Origin: Chrysophaeum taylorii
Lineage: Eukaryota > Sar > Pelagophyceae > Pelagomonadales > Pelagomonadaceae
Direction: 5' to 3'
DNA length: 64,000 bases
NCBI GenBank assembly: GCA_029834535.1
Contig: JAQMWT010000349.1
Location: 1-64,000, forward strand
Shown: positions 18,167-28,564 of the stretch, piece after piece
How the letters are laid out: the number at the start of each line of letters is the position of its first letter
How positions within the stretch are numbered: position 1 is the stretch's first letter
Program-made: the position numbers and the translations under genes
The notes under the pieces: generated by a model
What the model saw: only the letters and a program-made list of their open reading frames with translations
What the model was told of the DNA's origin: nothing
The model's database searches: none

Positions 18167-20086
18167 ATGCCGAGAATTGTTGTGATGATGTCGTCTTCTT
18201 CGGTGCTGCTGCTGGTGGTCCGAGCGCGAGCCGTGGAGTCGCGTCTCCGCTTCGAGCACACATGTCGCGTCCATGATGCCGCGGCGCTTGCAGAGGTGCC
18301 ACAAGAAGATGGTTTAAAATACAGAAGGATGGATAGTAACCCTCATCACAAGGATCGAGAGCGTCCCATTCTGATGATGTCGTCGTCGATTGATGGCCTC
18401 GGCGAGTTGTTCGGGTCAAAGCTCGGATTGAGCAAGCCCGCGTCGCCCAAGGGGAAGTACCCGTCGCACTTCGTGAAGAGCCAGGAACACTTGCTGCAGT
18501 CGAGCGAATACAATCCGGAGCCGACGACGATGCCGCCGCCGAGCGCGGGGCTCGCGGGGGCAATTGGGGAGCGACACGTGATCTCGTTCGTGGGCATGCC
18601 CGCGCGCGGAAAGCAGTTCATGGCCGAGCGGCTGTGCCGGTACTTGAAGTTTTTTCACGGCGCCCAGTGCCGGATCTTCGACCTGGCCGACGAAAAGTTC
18701 AACTCTGATCAGGATCTGGGGGACGCGTTGTCTAAATATTTGGAGGAGGAGGACGAGACGGCAACGACCCAGTTGCTGCGGAGTTTGGAGGGGATCGACG
18801 AGGATTCGCTGGACCGGCTGAAGAAGAACGTCGACAGCGGAAAGATCGCCATACTGGACACGTCGGACGCGTTCAAGACGCAGCGTCGCGCGTGGTCGGG
18901 GTCGAGCAAGGAGACGAGATGGGCGATGCAGAAACACTGCGGGTCGTTGCGCGTGCGCGTGAAACTCCTTTTTATCGAGGTGATCGTCACGGATACGCAG
19001 CTCGTTCGCAAGTTTTTGCGGCAGAGAACGGACGACGTCGACGCGGCCGAATCGAGGATTCGCGAATTTGGACGGGCTTTCGTGACGATCCAGGACGATG
19101 GGAGCGAGGACGACCTCGCGTACGTCAAGCTGATTAATTACGGCGAGAAGGTCGTGACGAATCGGATCCGGGGATTCCTGCTGATGCAAATAGTCAAGTA
19201 TTTGAGTCACGTTCACCCGAACCCGAGAACGGTTTACGTCTCGCGTCACGGTCAGAGCCAGTACAACGTGTGCCAGAAGATCGGGGGAAACCCAGGACTC
19301 ACAGCCTCGGGGGAGCGGTTCGCGCGTTGGCTCGGGTCCTGGGTTCCGGCGCACATCTGGCCTGCAAAAAACGAAACGGGGCGATCGGTGACCGACTTCG
19401 AAGAACTCGACGCCGACGACGAAGCTCTGGACCCGCACACGGCGAGACCGCTCTTTGGCCGCGTCTTTTCTGTCGACGACACGCCCGTCATCATCCGACC
19501 CGCGCGCCTCTGGACATCGACCCTCAAGCGAACGATCGACACGGCTCGCCATATCCCCCACCCGGTGCTCGAGCTCAGGGGTGGCGGCGGCGTCTGGCAC
19601 CAGATGCTTCCGCGAGTCTACCGCAACCTCGACGAACTCTTCGCGGGCGACTACGAGGGCATGACCTACAAGGAAATCGAAGCCAATTTTGGGGGGGAGT
19701 CCATACTTCGCAAGCGCGACAAACTCGGTTACCGTTACCCTCGCGGCGAATCCTACCTCGACCTCATCGCTCGCCTCGACCCGCTCATGCACGAGCTCGA
19801 AAGCTACGCCGAACCTCTCCTCATCGTCAGCCACCAGGCTACCCTCCGCATCCTCTACGCCTACCTCGTCGGCATCCCCCGGGCCGAAGCTCCCAAAATT
19901 GAAATTCCCCTCCACACCATCATCAAGATCGAGTGGGACGGGTGGCAGTCCTTCAACGAAACGCGCTTCCACTTCGACGATCCTGCTGCTGCTGCTGCTT
20001 CTTCTTCTTCTCGCGCCGACAACTCGCCCCCCCAAGACAACAACAACGACGACGACGACGACGACGACGGCCAACGCCTCTTCTAG
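18167..20086 (+). CDS. 6-phosphofructo-2-kinase/fructose-2,6-bisphosphatase-like protein
   Basis: The family makes and breaks fructose-2,6-bisphosphate, the cytosolic regulator of glycolysis and gluconeogenesis. The N-terminal domain has the P-loop region GMPARGKQ (residues 143-150) and a Walker B-like AILDTSDA. The usual Thr after the P-loop Lys is Gln, and the DATN-type box is altered, so kinase activity is doubtful. The C-terminal phosphatase is well kept: VSRHGQSQYN, WTSTLKRTIDTAR, ELFAGDYEGMTYKEI, YPRGESYLDLIARLDP and the second catalytic His in SHQATLRILYAYL. The tail is Ala/Ser/Asp-rich. The outermost ATG is used; the paired ATGs at 18374 and 18377 are equally likely starts, because the first 69 residues look less protein-like. 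It converges on the next gene with 19 bases between stops. Confidence 0.85.
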   Translation: MPRIVVMMSSSSVLLLVVRARAVESRLRFEHTCRVHDAAALAEVPQEDGLKYRRMDSNPHHKDRERPILMMSSSIDGLGELFGSKLGLSKPASPKGKYPSHFVKSQEHLLQSSEYNPEPTTMPPPSAGLAGAIGERHVISFVGMPARGKQFMAERLCRYLKFFHGAQCRIFDLADEKFNSDQDLGDALSKYLEEEDETATTQLLRSLEGIDEDSLDRLKKNVDSGKIAILDTSDAFKTQRRAWSGSSKETRWAMQKHCGSLRVRVKLLFIEVIVTDTQLVRKFLRQRTDDVDAAESRIREFGRAFVTIQDDGSEDDLAYVKLINYGEKVVTNRIRGFLLMQIVKYLSHVHPNPRTVYVSRHGQSQYNVCQKIGGNPGLTASGERFARWLGSWVPAHIWPAKNETGRSVTDFEELDADDEALDPHTARPLFGRVFSVDDTPVIIRPARLWTSTLKRTIDTARHIPHPVLELRGGGGVWHQMLPRVYRNLDELFAGDYEGMTYKEIEANFGGESILRKRDKLGYRYPRGESYLDLIARLDPLMHELESYAEPLLIVSHQATLRILYAYLVGIPRAEAPKIEIPLHTIIKIEWDGWQSFNETRFHFDDPAAAAASSSSRADNSPPQDNNNDDDDDDDGQRLF

Positions 20087-20105
20087 AGGTTGAGGTTCGC
20101 TCGAA

Positions 20106-20660
20106 CTACTCAATTTCGAGACAAGATCCCCCCCGTTTTCGTCCTCGTAGTAGTCTTCTAGCGCGACGAGGCGCTTCTTCTTCTTCTTCTTCTTCTTTGT
20201 CGTCCTCCTCGTCGCCGCACAGGAGGCTACTACAACTGAAGAAGCGGAGTGTGTCGACGACAGCAGCGAAGTGGGGTGGAGACCCTTGCGGCAGTCGGAT
20301 CGAGGAGACGCTTATCTTCGCGGTAATCTCGATCCCCGTCCCCCACGCCTTGAGCGCGACGGCAGCGCCGATCGCGCCCTTCTGAAACCCGGACGGCCAC
20401 TTCTTCGCGGCTTCCTCGATGACGCCGGCGAGTCGCTCCAATGCCCAGTGGAGCTTTCGCGGGGCCTGATACGAAATCCTCGCCTCGCCCCCCAACGGAA
20501 CTTCGACGATCGCACGGAAACCCACAACCTGCGCCGACACCTCGATAGACCCGACCCACTGCTTCAACGTAAAAAACGCCCGCGTATCCTCCATCGTCTG
20601 CATCGCCCATGCCGGCGACGACCGACGACGCCCGCGACGCAGACCGAAACAACGCATCAT
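20106..20660 (-). CDS. Hypothetical protein, 184 residues
   Basis: The frame starts with two adjacent ATG codons and ends close to the PFKFB-like stop. Residues 18-125 have regular hydrophobic spacing and include GGEARISYQAPRKLHWALER, suggesting a folded alpha/beta domain. Residues 145-184 are an acidic run followed by a basic tail. I do not recognise a family. Its start faces the multidomain enzyme gene at 20989, so the 330 bases between them may be a shared promoter region. Confidence 0.5.
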   Translation of the reverse strand: MMRCFGLRRGRRRSSPAWAMQTMEDTRAFFTLKQWVGSIEVSAQVVGFRAIVEVPLGGEARISYQAPRKLHWALERLAGVIEEAAKKWPSGFQKGAIGAAVALKAWGTGIEITAKISVSSIRLPQGSPPHFAAVVDTLRFFSCSSLLCGDEEDDKEEEEEEEAPRRARRLLRGRKRGGSCLEIE

Positions 20661-20988
20661 CTGGTACCTTTCGAAGCCCCCACGCGACCACGACGCTTAC
20701 CCTCCTTTGGAAGACAAGTTGCGGCAGCAGATTTTAGTTCGTTTCTTCGATGGGTTTTGTAATGAAAATCATAATATTCAGTACTGTCGTCGTCACGTCG
20801 TTTTTTTTTTTATTGTGCGAAGAATCATTCATTCATCATCTGGTCCAGAAGAAATCAAATGTTTTAAAAACGAAAAAAAAAATAATTTCGTACCATAAAT
20901 AAATAATATATGTACAAATCATCCATCTCGCGCCGGAGAGGAGGAGTTTTAGAAGAAATCGGTGGTGGTACGTGTTTGTGTTGGTCGG

Positions 20989-22423
20989 ATGGGGGCGTCG
21001 TATCTCGGTTTGGTGGAGGATAGCGTGTCGCGGCTGGGGTCGGAGACTTTGATGCGATGGGTGGACGACTCGGGGAACGAGAGCGAGTCGGTCACGTACG
21101 GGGCGTTCTGGGAGCGCGCCGGCGGCGTGTCGAGCGCCGTGCGGTCGTGGGGTGCTGGACCGGGCGATCGCATTATCGCGTGCTACCTGCCGGGAATCGA
21201 GTTTTACGTCGGATTCGCGGGGTGCCTGCGCGGGGGCGTGATCGCTGTTCCAGTGTATCCGCCGGACCCGACGAAGCTGACGCGGGCCCTCTCGAAGCTG
21301 GAGCTCGTCGTCGCGTCGTGCGGCGCTCGCGTCGCTTTGTGCGACGACGCCGTCGCGATGATGCGACTGACGACGGGCCTCGTTTACGAATGGCCCGCCG
21401 AGCTTACGTGGCACAGCACGCAGGGGATGCGCCGAACTTCGGAGGTCTTCGCGCCCGCGCCCCTCGCGTTTCTCCAGTTCACGTCTGGCACGACGTCCGA
21501 CCCCAAGGGATGCATGATCTCGTTCGAGAACCTCGATCACAACGTGTGCTCCATAATCCTCCCGAATAACGCCAAGTTGTTCGGGATGTCGAGCCGATAC
21601 GACGGCGCGCGGCCCGTCGGGCTGTCGTGGCTCCCGCAATACCACGACATGGGGTTGGTAGCGATGCACCTCGCGCCGTTGGTCGGGGGGTACGAGATCG
21701 TCTACATGTCGCCGCTGACGCTCCTCGCACGACCGGAAATCTGGTGTGTCGCGTGCACCAAGTTCCGGCCACTCTACTCTGGGGGGCCCGACTTTTTTTT
21801 CCGGCTCGTCGCGAGGCGAGGCATCGAGAAGGCGAGGACCTTTGACCTATCGAGCCTGTTGTGGCTGGGGAGCGGCGCCGAGCGCCCGCGGCCGGATACC
21901 ATGACGACTTTTTTTGACGCGATGCGTCCGGCGCACCTCGACCCCTCGACCATCGTGGGCACGGGGTATGGCCTGGCGGAGCACGTTGTCGGCGTCTCGT
22001 CGTGCTTCCGCCGCGTCGACGACCTCGTTACGAGCGCCGCCCGTCCCGACCTCGCGTGCTGCGGCGAGGACATGTCTGTCGTCCTCAAGATCGTCAAAGA
22101 CGCAAAAGAGGTGCGCGCCGGCGAGATCGGCGAGATCTGGGTCTCGTCCCCGAGCGTCGCAGAGGGCTATTGGGGCAAGCCCGAGCTTTCGGCGGCGGTC
22201 TTCCGCGCGCGACTAGACGACGACGACGACGAACGAGTAGAGTACTTGAGAACGGGAGATCTGGGCTTTCTCGACGAAGACGGTCGCCTGTTCGTGTGCG
22301 GTCGCCTCAAAAACATGATCGTGATCCGCGGCCGGAACGTGTTTTCGGAAGACGTCGAGGTCGTGGCGCAGGAAGCACGACCGAACGACATCCGACCGGG
22401 GTGCGTGGCGGCGTTTGGCCGCC

Positions 22424-22457
<34 letters not shown>

Positions 22458-25400
22458 TAACCTCCTCACGGTCGTGTTCGAGCTTCGAGACGACGCGCGA
22501 GAGAGGTTCGAGCGCGTTGCTCGGGATGTCGCGGCTGCCGTGTGTGCCGAAGTCGGGACGCAGCCTCGCGTCGTGGCGATCGAGGAGAGAAGCATCCCCA
22601 AAACCACGAGCGGCAAGGTGAGGCGCCAGGCGACGCGCGACGCGCTCGCGGCAGGCGAGCTCAAGGTGATCTCGAGGTGCGTCGCCCAAGACGACATCGT
22701 CGTCGTCGGCGCGGGCATCGTGGGTCTCGCCTTCGCGCGGGACGCGGCTGCTCTCTTCCCGCAGCGCACGATCGTGGTCCTAGAGGCATCCGACCGCGTC
22801 GGCGGGGTCTGGCGCCGCAACGCCTACCCCGGACTCAGACTTCACGCCCCGGGTGCATCCTACCGCTGCCTCTCGGTCGCGCCAAAGTGGGGCAACCGCC
22901 GACCCTCGGGGGAAGAAGTGCTCGAGTACGCGCAAACCCTCGCCAACCACCCGCGGATCGAGGTCCGGACGGGGGTTGCCTACGTCGGCCGCGACGCGAC
23001 GGACGACGCGATCTTGGTGAAGACGGCCGGCGGCGAAACGCTCCGCGCGGCGTTTCTCTTCTTGAGCACCGGCTACTCGCTCACGTCGTGCGGTCAGCCG
23101 GTGATGCCTTGCAGTAATAAGAGCCGCGTCGTCGCGCACTCGAGCGCCGTCGACGAGCAGACGCTGTCTGCTGCCGACAGGGTGGTGGTCGTCGGCGCTG
23201 GGAAGACTGCGCTGGACGTGTTGCAGGGCCTCGATCCGGAACGAGGCGTCGTGTGGGCGCATCGCGGCCACGTCGCGTTTCTGGATCGCGACGTCGTCGA
23301 AGCCGTCGACGACGACGGCGAGGAGATAACGGCAAAGCTCGCGCAGTTTCTGACGACTTCCAAGCGAGTCGAAGACGATGATTTCTTGCTGAGGTGCGAC
23401 GGTCCCATGACGCGGCGCGCGACCAAGTTCGCCGGCGGCATCGCGAGTCGCGCGGAGATTGCGCACGCGAATCGGTTCAAACAGATGCGCCTCGTCTCGA
23501 TGACGGTCGACGACGGCGTCGCGCGTCTTCGAGGGGAAGACGACCAGACCTTGACCGTCGACGACGACAAAAGCCGCGTCGTGTGCTGCACCGGCCAGCG
23601 CAACGACGCGGTTTTTGTCGACGAACCAAGCGTCGCCTCGGCATGTTTCTCGTCTCTCTCGGCGCCGCTCACCGCGCTCGTCCCGCTCGCGTTGGCTCTC
23701 GAACACGTCTCGGGAGGAAACGGATCGACGGCGAGGAGCCTCGCGAGTCGGCGGGCGCGATTCGAGCGCGCGCACGCGTCGATCACCGACCCGCGCGCGC
23801 TCGACACCAGTCGCCTCGCGTTCTTATCGACAGCCTGGACATCGTCGGTGCTGCGCGACCTCCGCTCGCTCGACGTCGTCTTTCGCCGCGAATGGACTAG
23901 GGAATGGTGCGAACGCGACCTCGACGTCGCCGACACCTTGCTCGCCCTAGGGGCGCGCCAGGCCTGGTTTGCCGCCGCCAAGGCAGTGCCACCAGCCCCA
24001 AAGATGACCACCCCTCTTCTCGAAATTTACGCCGACGACAACGCGCTCGGCCTCGGGTCGGTGCTCTGGGAACTCTATCGAGTCGAGGCCGCGTTCTCGC
24101 TGCGCCCTCGACGCGATTGCCCGAAGAACGAAGACTCTGGAGACGTTGTGATGGTCGCCGACAGTCTAGTCGTCACGAGTGTGTATGGCATCGTCGCCTA
24201 TCTCGCCGAGGAATTCGGAGATAGTGGGATCCTCCTCGACCTGCCGTCTTCGTGGCGGCCGTGGCTACTGTTCTGGGGTTCGGGCCAACTCCCCGTCGGG
24301 ACGCGCTTTGTGGACTTTATCTCGTCGTACGCGGTCCTCAAAAATGCCTCATCGAATCTCCCAAAGGCAGCCAACGTCGACGCCCTCGTAGACGCGTGGC
24401 GCCAGCTTCTTGTTTCTCTAGACGTCGACGACGAGCCTTTCTCGATCGTTCGCGTTCTCTGCCTCCCGATTGCGCTGGCGCTCGACGTTCTCGATTTCGA
24501 CTGGTGGCACCACGGCCTCAGAGATGTCCACGCGTGGCTCGTCCGAGTTGCCGCCGCCGAACCCCTTGCCAAACTCGCGTGCGAGCGAATTATTACAAAC
24601 TACCGGTCTCTGGCCGGCGCGTTCGAGCGACAACAGCATCAGCAGCAGCAGCAGCAGCAGCCATCTTTGTCGACGTTTCGAGGTGGTAGCGGTGGTACCA
24701 CCGCGGCGGTCGAACGTGCTCGCGACGCAATCATTTACGCCCTCACGACCGAGCTGGGTGACGCCAACTACGCGCCAGCTACCAAGTTGTTGGACCTCGG
24801 CCTGTCGTCTCTCTCGCTCGTTCGTCTTCGCGAGACAGTCCTCGAGCGGCTGCGTATCCCGCAGGACGCCCTCTCTCTTCAAGACCTGATCATGATGGGC
24901 CCCTCTATCCAAGCCCTCGCCGAGGGCATTACAACCAAATTGCAACAACTGTCCTCCTCCGCGACAGAATCATCTTCACGATCCTCGACCAAGCACGACG
25001 ACGACGACGACGACGACGACGACCAAGGGGAGGTGCAGCAGCAGCAGCAGCAGGAACCGGCGCCAGAGCTGGAAATGGCCGCCGCGTGCTGGGTCCTGGG
25101 CACCGTCTACGTCATTTTTGCCTTCTGGCTCGCCCTCTGGCTCAGCACGAGGCATCTCGATAACCTCATCTTTGCCTGGTTGACCGCGTCCAGCTCGCTG
25201 ACGGCGATCTCGTGCGCGACTCACCACCTCGTCCGCGTCGCGTTCCTCGACGGTGCTTCGAAGATCCCGTTGCGGTCGCCCGCATTCGTCGCGTGGTGGG
25301 TCACGCAGCGGCTTCATTCCATAAATTGCGTCGTTTTTCTCGATATGCTTCGTCGCACGCCGCTCCTCAACGTCTACTTTCGACTCCTCGGAGCCTCGAT

Positions 25401-27225
25401 CGGCTCCGAAGTCGTCCTCGACACGGCGCAGCTCCTCGACCCTAGTCTCACGCGCATCGGCGCTCGCGCGCGCGTCGGGCCGCAGACCGTCGTCAGAGCG
25501 CATCGATTCGACGCTAAGCGAGGCATCCTTGAGTTGGACCCAGTTGTTATCGCGTCGGACGTCGTCGTCGGGACGCGAGCGGTCGTCGGCGGCGGCTCCG
25601 TCGTGCCTAGCAACTCGCGGGTCTCGTCGCTTGCCGTCGTGAGCGCTGCGACAAATAAATATTCTAGGAGGACAGCACCTCCTACTGCTGCTGAAAAAGC
25701 ATCATCGTTTTTCAAAGACACGGCGATGCTGCTCGTTGCACTCTACCTCACGCTCGTCGGCTGCCGCGTAGCCGCATATATCCCGCTCCGCGTCGCTAGT
25801 TCTTTCATCGGGGTTTTGCCAACAACGGCAATGACTTTCGGGGCTGTGGTGCATCCGGTCGCCTTCCTGTTCCTCGGGATTCAAAGTGCCGAGATCCTAC
25901 GGCTCGTCCTCGCTCGTAACTTCGCCGAACTCCTCGCCGCGGGCGTCGTTCTCTCGGCCGCATTTGCTGTCTATCATTTTCTCGTCCTGAGCCTCTTGGT
26001 CCCGGCCTATTGGGCTCTCCAGCTCTGGCACAAGGCGAATGCTCACGACATGTCACGCGGGGCCCTGCTCACGGATGCAGACCGCTTGTTTGCGTCCGTC
26101 GCCGACAACTGGTTTGGGCGCACCCCGCAGGTTCTTTGGACAGACGGCATCTTGCCTGCCATCTACCGCGCTGTCGGCGTGACGATGGGGCAGTGGTCGT
26201 TTATCCGCACCATGCCAGAACGCTTGCCGTTCGAGTCGTGTAGTATCACCCTAGGCGCAAACGTACACCTAGGCGACACGAGTTTGATGGCGAACGCGAC
26301 CGGGAGACGAGGCGAGTGCGTGGTCGAAGACAATGCAATCCTTGCCTTCGGGAGTGTCGTCGAGATTGACGCGAGGCTGGAGACGCGCATCGCCGCGAAC
26401 ACACTAGTCGGTGCGATGACGGCTGTCGCCGGCGTGATCGACGCCGGGGGTTCCCTCGTCGTTGATCCAAAGGCCCTCGCGGGCTCTGGCGACCCCGCCG
26501 TATCTGGCGGCGGCGGCGGCGAAGAACTCGCGAGGCTGGATCGAGCCGAGGCTGCCTCTGCGCGGGCCGCCTTCGACCTCGAGAGCGAAACGACGTGGGC
26601 ACAGCGACGAGTGTTCCCGTACGTCGGGAACGCCGCCATGGCCCTGACCGCCGATTTCTGCGTCGTCATCCCCGTGCTTATCGCGATCGTGTTCGCAGTC
26701 GCCCTCGTCGGTGATTCTGTTGAGAAGCCGCGCCAAAACTTCGTCGCGTGTGTCTTTGCGATTGCCGCGTTAGTCGCCTTGGAGATGGCGCGCTCTGCAC
26801 TATGTCGTCCGGACGACGCCGACGACGTATCGCAGTACAAAATCGGCGATCTCACTTATTGGCTTGTCGTTCTTCGCTTGGCACCGCAAGAGAATTTTGC
26901 GGGCATCTGCTCGATGTTCCTGACGGGTTCGAGCTTGTACAACGCGCTCCTGCGAACGCGCGGTATGACCGTCGGCCGCGGCGCCACCGTTCTGACGACG
27001 TGGTTCACCGAGCCGCAATGTGTAAAGATCGGAGATAACGCTGTTGTCGACGTTGGCACCATCGTCACTGCCCACCAGCTGCGTGGCGCTTGCATCGAGT
27101 ACGCCGACAGCACCATCGAACGCGAAGCCGTCGCCGACCCGTGGTCCTGCGTCTACGCCGGGTCTACGGTCGCGAAAGGTCAACGCCTGTCGTCCAACAC
27201 GCTCGCGTCAGTCCTGCCTTCGTAA
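20989..27225 (+). CDS. Multidomain enzyme: FAAL, flavin monooxygenase, GST-like, ACP, NRPS-type terminal domain
   Basis: The start is the first ATG; the frame opens slightly earlier. Residues 1-560 form a fatty acyl-AMP ligase: LQFTSGTTSDPKG (about 163), GYGLAEH (about 326), YLRTGDLG (about 419) and the catalytic-Lys loop PKTTSGKVRRQ (about 537). Residues 565-920 form a flavin monooxygenase with two Rossmann motifs, VVVGAGIVGLAFA and VVVVGAGKTALD, and GGVWRRNAYPGLRLH. Residues about 925-1190 resemble glutathione S-transferase (SLVVTSVYGIVAYLAEEFG). Residues 1230-1310 are an acyl carrier domain with attachment Ser in DLGLSSL (about 1274). Residues 1360-2078 have membrane segments and two or three hexapeptide left-handed beta-helix blocks, as in the terminal domain of some NRPS-like enzymes. 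I infer activation of a fatty acid, loading onto the carrier, oxidation and membrane-associated acyl transfer. The product is unknown. Confidence 0.85.
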
Positions 27226-28309
27226 AGCAGCGGAGGATGTGTTTTCACCACAACCTCTTTCTGTCTCCGTGGTTGGCTTGCCTCTTTCTCTAAATTCCGC
27301 TCAGCAACGAGACGAGTCGAGACGAGTCGACACGAACACCCCCCGTCTCTTCTGCTTTCTCGCGTTGGGTATGAAAGAACCACCCGCCGCACTATCGTGC
27401 AAAGCTACTTTTGATTGATGCACATACTCGCATGAGTTGTATAACTGCATTTTTATTGCGCTTTGGTGGATTGTTAATAAAAAAGAGCCGACTGCGCTTA
27501 GAACAGAAATTGGAGAGCGCCAACCTCGGTCAAGCGCGGACTTCCCAGAGGAAGCGAATTCTGGAAGCGGTGGGGGCGGAAGTAGGAGGAGTAGGAGTGA
27601 TGATGTCGGCTGGTAGCTTAAGAAGAATGGCACGCTGACGAACAAATAGTTAGTATTTGTTGGATTTGGTTTTAGGAGTGTAATAAACTCAAAGATTATT
27701 AAAGGGCGGAGCGTGTGCTGATAAAAGCAGCTTAGATTGGCGGGAGTCCGAGCGGAGAGGAGAACTGGGGTGAGTAGAAGGAAGAACGTTGACGCAATCC
27801 GATTGTAGGAAACGGCCAAGCGCGAGCCCGACCGTCCGGGCGCCGCCAGGGACTCGGGAGACGTAGGGTATGTTGGCGTTTCTGTAACGCGTCTTGGCGC
27901 TCCCTGAAGTGTGCCTGCGCGTAATCCCGTTGCTGGAGGTGGACGGTGGCTGCACCGCCGTCGACATACTAGAGGCCCGCTAGGAGGAGACGGGCACGCT
28001 CGCGGTGCACCGTGATGGAGAGACGCCGATAGACGCGCGTTGTCCGAGCCGCCGTGGCTGCCGCGAGGGAAGGAGCACTCTCCTCGAGGCCAGTGTTGAT
28101 GCCAATTTGTTGGGCAACACGGTGGAGAAGGCCATGTAGGATGTCGCCGCCTTCTGCGAAATTGCCAACAACAAACCCCAGCACGAGCCCAAACTCCGCG
28201 AGACGGTTTCGGAACGGACCCCGCGGGGCTGGCTGCCTGGTCTGGTCGACCCCGCAAAATTTTATTGTCGGCGTGCGCAACGTATTCGCGCTGGATGTCG
28301 TTGGCCCGC
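27226..28309. other. Gene-free region after the multidomain enzyme
   Basis: No convincing gene is seen. The minus strand has open but unrecognised frames at 27301-28257 and 27969-28334. They are continuous with the copia-like RNase H remnant just upstream on that strand and may be its decayed 3' flank. A fragment of the Helitron-derived repeat lies inside (listed separately). Confidence 0.5.
27675..27772 (+). repeat. Diverged fragment of the Helitron-derived repeat 3' region
   Basis: The segment from AATAAACTCAAAG through AGCAGCTTAGATTGGCGG to GGGGTGAGTAG matches, with gaps, the part of the repeat copies near 7245-7330, 42530-42610 and 43850-43930. The ends of the repeat are absent, so it is a relic. 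Confidence 0.55.
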
Positions 28310-28564
28310 TTATCGACCGCGCTCGGGTTGCCATCGGCGGTCTGAGGCGTTCGCGTCTACTTTACGCAGGTGCCGTGATGCGAGAATATTAAGTGTGTGA
28401 TGAGTATCAGGAAAATCGCGGATAGCGATATGGCGAGTTTGTTTAGTAATAATCATACGATGAAGCACCGTTTTGTTGTCCATAAACAACGGTACTGGAT
28501 CGGTGTATAAGCCATGATCAGACAAAAAGGCGACGGAGCCATATAAGATAGGCAGTGCATCCAA
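28310..28564 (-). pseudogene. Possible Ty1/copia-type RNase H remnant
   Basis: The 84-residue frame contains PVPLFMDNKTVLHR followed by TRHIAIRDF and then RKVDANASD. The spacing of D-N, R-H-I-x-I-R and N-x-x-D resembles the end of copia RNase H domains (DNQxAI, KHIDIR, NxAD). There is no ATG, and no reverse transcriptase can be read upstream on this strand. It is a small relic at best. Confidence 0.35.

Noticed and set aside
18416-20113. 565-residue minus-strand open frame
   Set aside because: It is antisense to the PFKFB-like gene, which has clear motifs, and shows no domain.
22780-23775. 331-residue minus-strand open frame
   Set aside because: It is antisense to the flavin monooxygenase region and has a shadow-like composition.
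20962-27225. Bacterial origin suggested by very long intronless frames with GTG first codons
   Set aside because: Upstream GTG codons only mark frame openings; ATG starts fit better, there are no ribosome binding sites, and the neighbours are plainly eukaryotic genes.
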